Shown here: in pieces, positions 63,440 to 64,000 of the stretch
Position numbering within the stretch: the first letter of the stretch is position 1
Layout of the letters: every line of letters starts with the position of its first letter
DNA from: Pseudomonas sp. MMS21 TM103
Lineage (GTDB): Bacteria; Pseudomonadota; Gammaproteobacteria; Pseudomonadales; Pseudomonadaceae
Reading direction: 5' to 3'
DNA: 64,000 nucleotides
NCBI RefSeq assembly: GCF_022132145.1
Contig: NZ_JAJISP010000007.1
Span: forward strand, 124,001-188,000
Notes under the pieces: generated by a model
Told to the model about the DNA's origin: nothing
The model's database searches: none
Seen by the model: the letters and a program-made list of their open reading frames with translations, nothing else
Made by a program: the position numbers and the translations under genes

Positions 63440-64000
63440 ATGCTGATTCCACTTGCCCAGTGCTTTCCCCCTTCGATCCGCGCCGTCTGGTTCCTGCTGC
63501 TGGCGGCGTTGAGCCTGGGCGCTGTCCTGCCAGTGGCTGCCGCGCCGCTATACCGCGTGGGAGTGGAAGACGTCGATTACTACCCAATCTATGCGGTGTC
63601 GGCGGACAACCAGTACCGTGGTTACGCCCGCGCCCTGCTCGACCTGTTCGCCGCCCACGCGGACATTCAGCTGCGTTATGTACCCTTGCCGGTACGCCGA
63701 CTCCATCACAATTACTGGGCGGGCCGGCTTGACCTGATATTCCCCGACAGCCCGCGCTGGAATGAAACCGGCAAACCACAAGGAGTGATTACCTACTCGC
63801 AGCCGCTACTGACCTTTCAGGACGTGATGTTGGTGCTGCCGGGGCGGCTGGGCCAGCCGCGTGAGCGTTTTCGCAAGCTCGGCTTCGTGCGCGGGTTCAC
63901 TCCCTGGAAGTTTCAACCCGAGATCGCCGCAGGTCTGGTGGAGATCCACCAGGCGCCGAGCCCGGAGGGTCTGATTCGGATGACCCTGGCGGGCTACATC
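63440..64000 (+). CDS. Periplasmic solute-binding-like protein (3' partial)
   Basis: The frame opens at 63440 and runs off the window after 187 codons. Signal peptide with the hydrophobic core WFLLLAALSLGAVL and a cleavage region LPVAAAPL. The mature part begins YRVGVEDVDYYPIYAVSADN and contains RGYARALLDLFAAHADI and GRLDLIFPDSPRW, the pattern of family 3 extracellular solute-binding (SBP_bac_3) domains used by transporters, sensor kinases or stand-alone. Without its C-terminus the partner is unknown. Confidence 0.75.
   Translation, partial: MLIPLAQCFPPSIRAVWFLLLAALSLGAVLPVAAAPLYRVGVEDVDYYPIYAVSADNQYRGYARALLDLFAAHADIQLRYVPLPVRRLHHNYWAGRLDLIFPDSPRWNETGKPQGVITYSQPLLTFQDVMLVLPGRLGQPRERFRKLGFVRGFTPWKFQPEIAAGLVEIHQAPSPEGLIRMTLAGYI

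Overview
The window is high-GC bacterial chromosome of Pseudomonas type. The hslO-pckA pair, the yrfG / nudE-cysQ cluster, a betT-betA choline module, a GacA-box-driven RsmY-like sRNA and Pseudomonas-style intergenic palindromes all point to Pseudomonas sensu lato. The species cannot be fixed from the sequence alone.

Layout. 1-10.1 kb is mostly housekeeping: an NfeD/slipin membrane pair, a cysteine synthase-glutaredoxin fusion, ald, hslO, pckA and recQ. 10.2-15.5 kb is a catabolic unit: a LysR regulator diverges from a three-gene flavin/iron-sulfur amine (opine-like) oxidase, a RidA protein and a periplasmic amino-acid-binding protein. Behind it lie a small unknown gene, a stranded relic of a recQ 3' end, and a complete IS1111-type IS110 element with 12-bp subterminal inverted repeats and a 244-base non-coding right end. 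About 1 kb of gene-free palindromic DNA follows. 18.5-23.4 kb holds a cupin, a membrane-anchored unknown, a Tat-exported multicopper oxidase, a ribosome hibernation factor and a repeat-rich spacer. 23.4-27.3 kb is betT-betA. 27.5-34.4 kb is accessory and partly decaying: tautomerase/SDR/LysR, a degenerate copy of the LysR 3' end, gnd followed by collapsed zwf and GH15 genes, a Baeyer-Villiger-type monooxygenase, and a pseudogene copy of the 18.9-kb membrane protein. 34.5-40.3 kb is a fatty-acid/alcohol unit (LysR, 3-hydroxyacyl-CoA dehydrogenase, acyl-CoA dehydrogenase, Fe-alcohol dehydrogenase, thioesterase).

40.5-48.4 kb has a DUF2157/DUF4824-like membrane pair, an MFS transporter, a 945-residue ACP-acyl-AMP ligase-PlsC fusion, and two paralogous exported glycine-zipper proteins with His-rich tails. 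48.8-51.0 kb is an ArsR-controlled sulfite-oxidase-like molybdoenzyme with its cytochrome c; a palindromic operator lies in the divergent promoter. 51.1-59.8 kb is an NAD-linked, Mo-dependent formate dehydrogenase locus: a ModE-HTH regulator, fdsGBAD, a transglutaminase-like gene and convergent fdhD. 59.9-62.1 kb is yrfG / nudE-cysQ, followed by endA. Near the right edge a perfect GacA box precedes an RsmY-like sRNA, and a periplasmic binding-protein-like gene runs off the end.

Themes: two molybdoenzymes lie close together with a ModE-type regulator and fdhD. Several loci show decay or duplication (recQ tail, LysR tail, membrane-protein copy, zwf/GH15). The most notable items are the RsmY-like sRNA, the IS1111 element with its candidate bridge RNA, the lipid-synthesis fusion protein and the displaced recQ tail.
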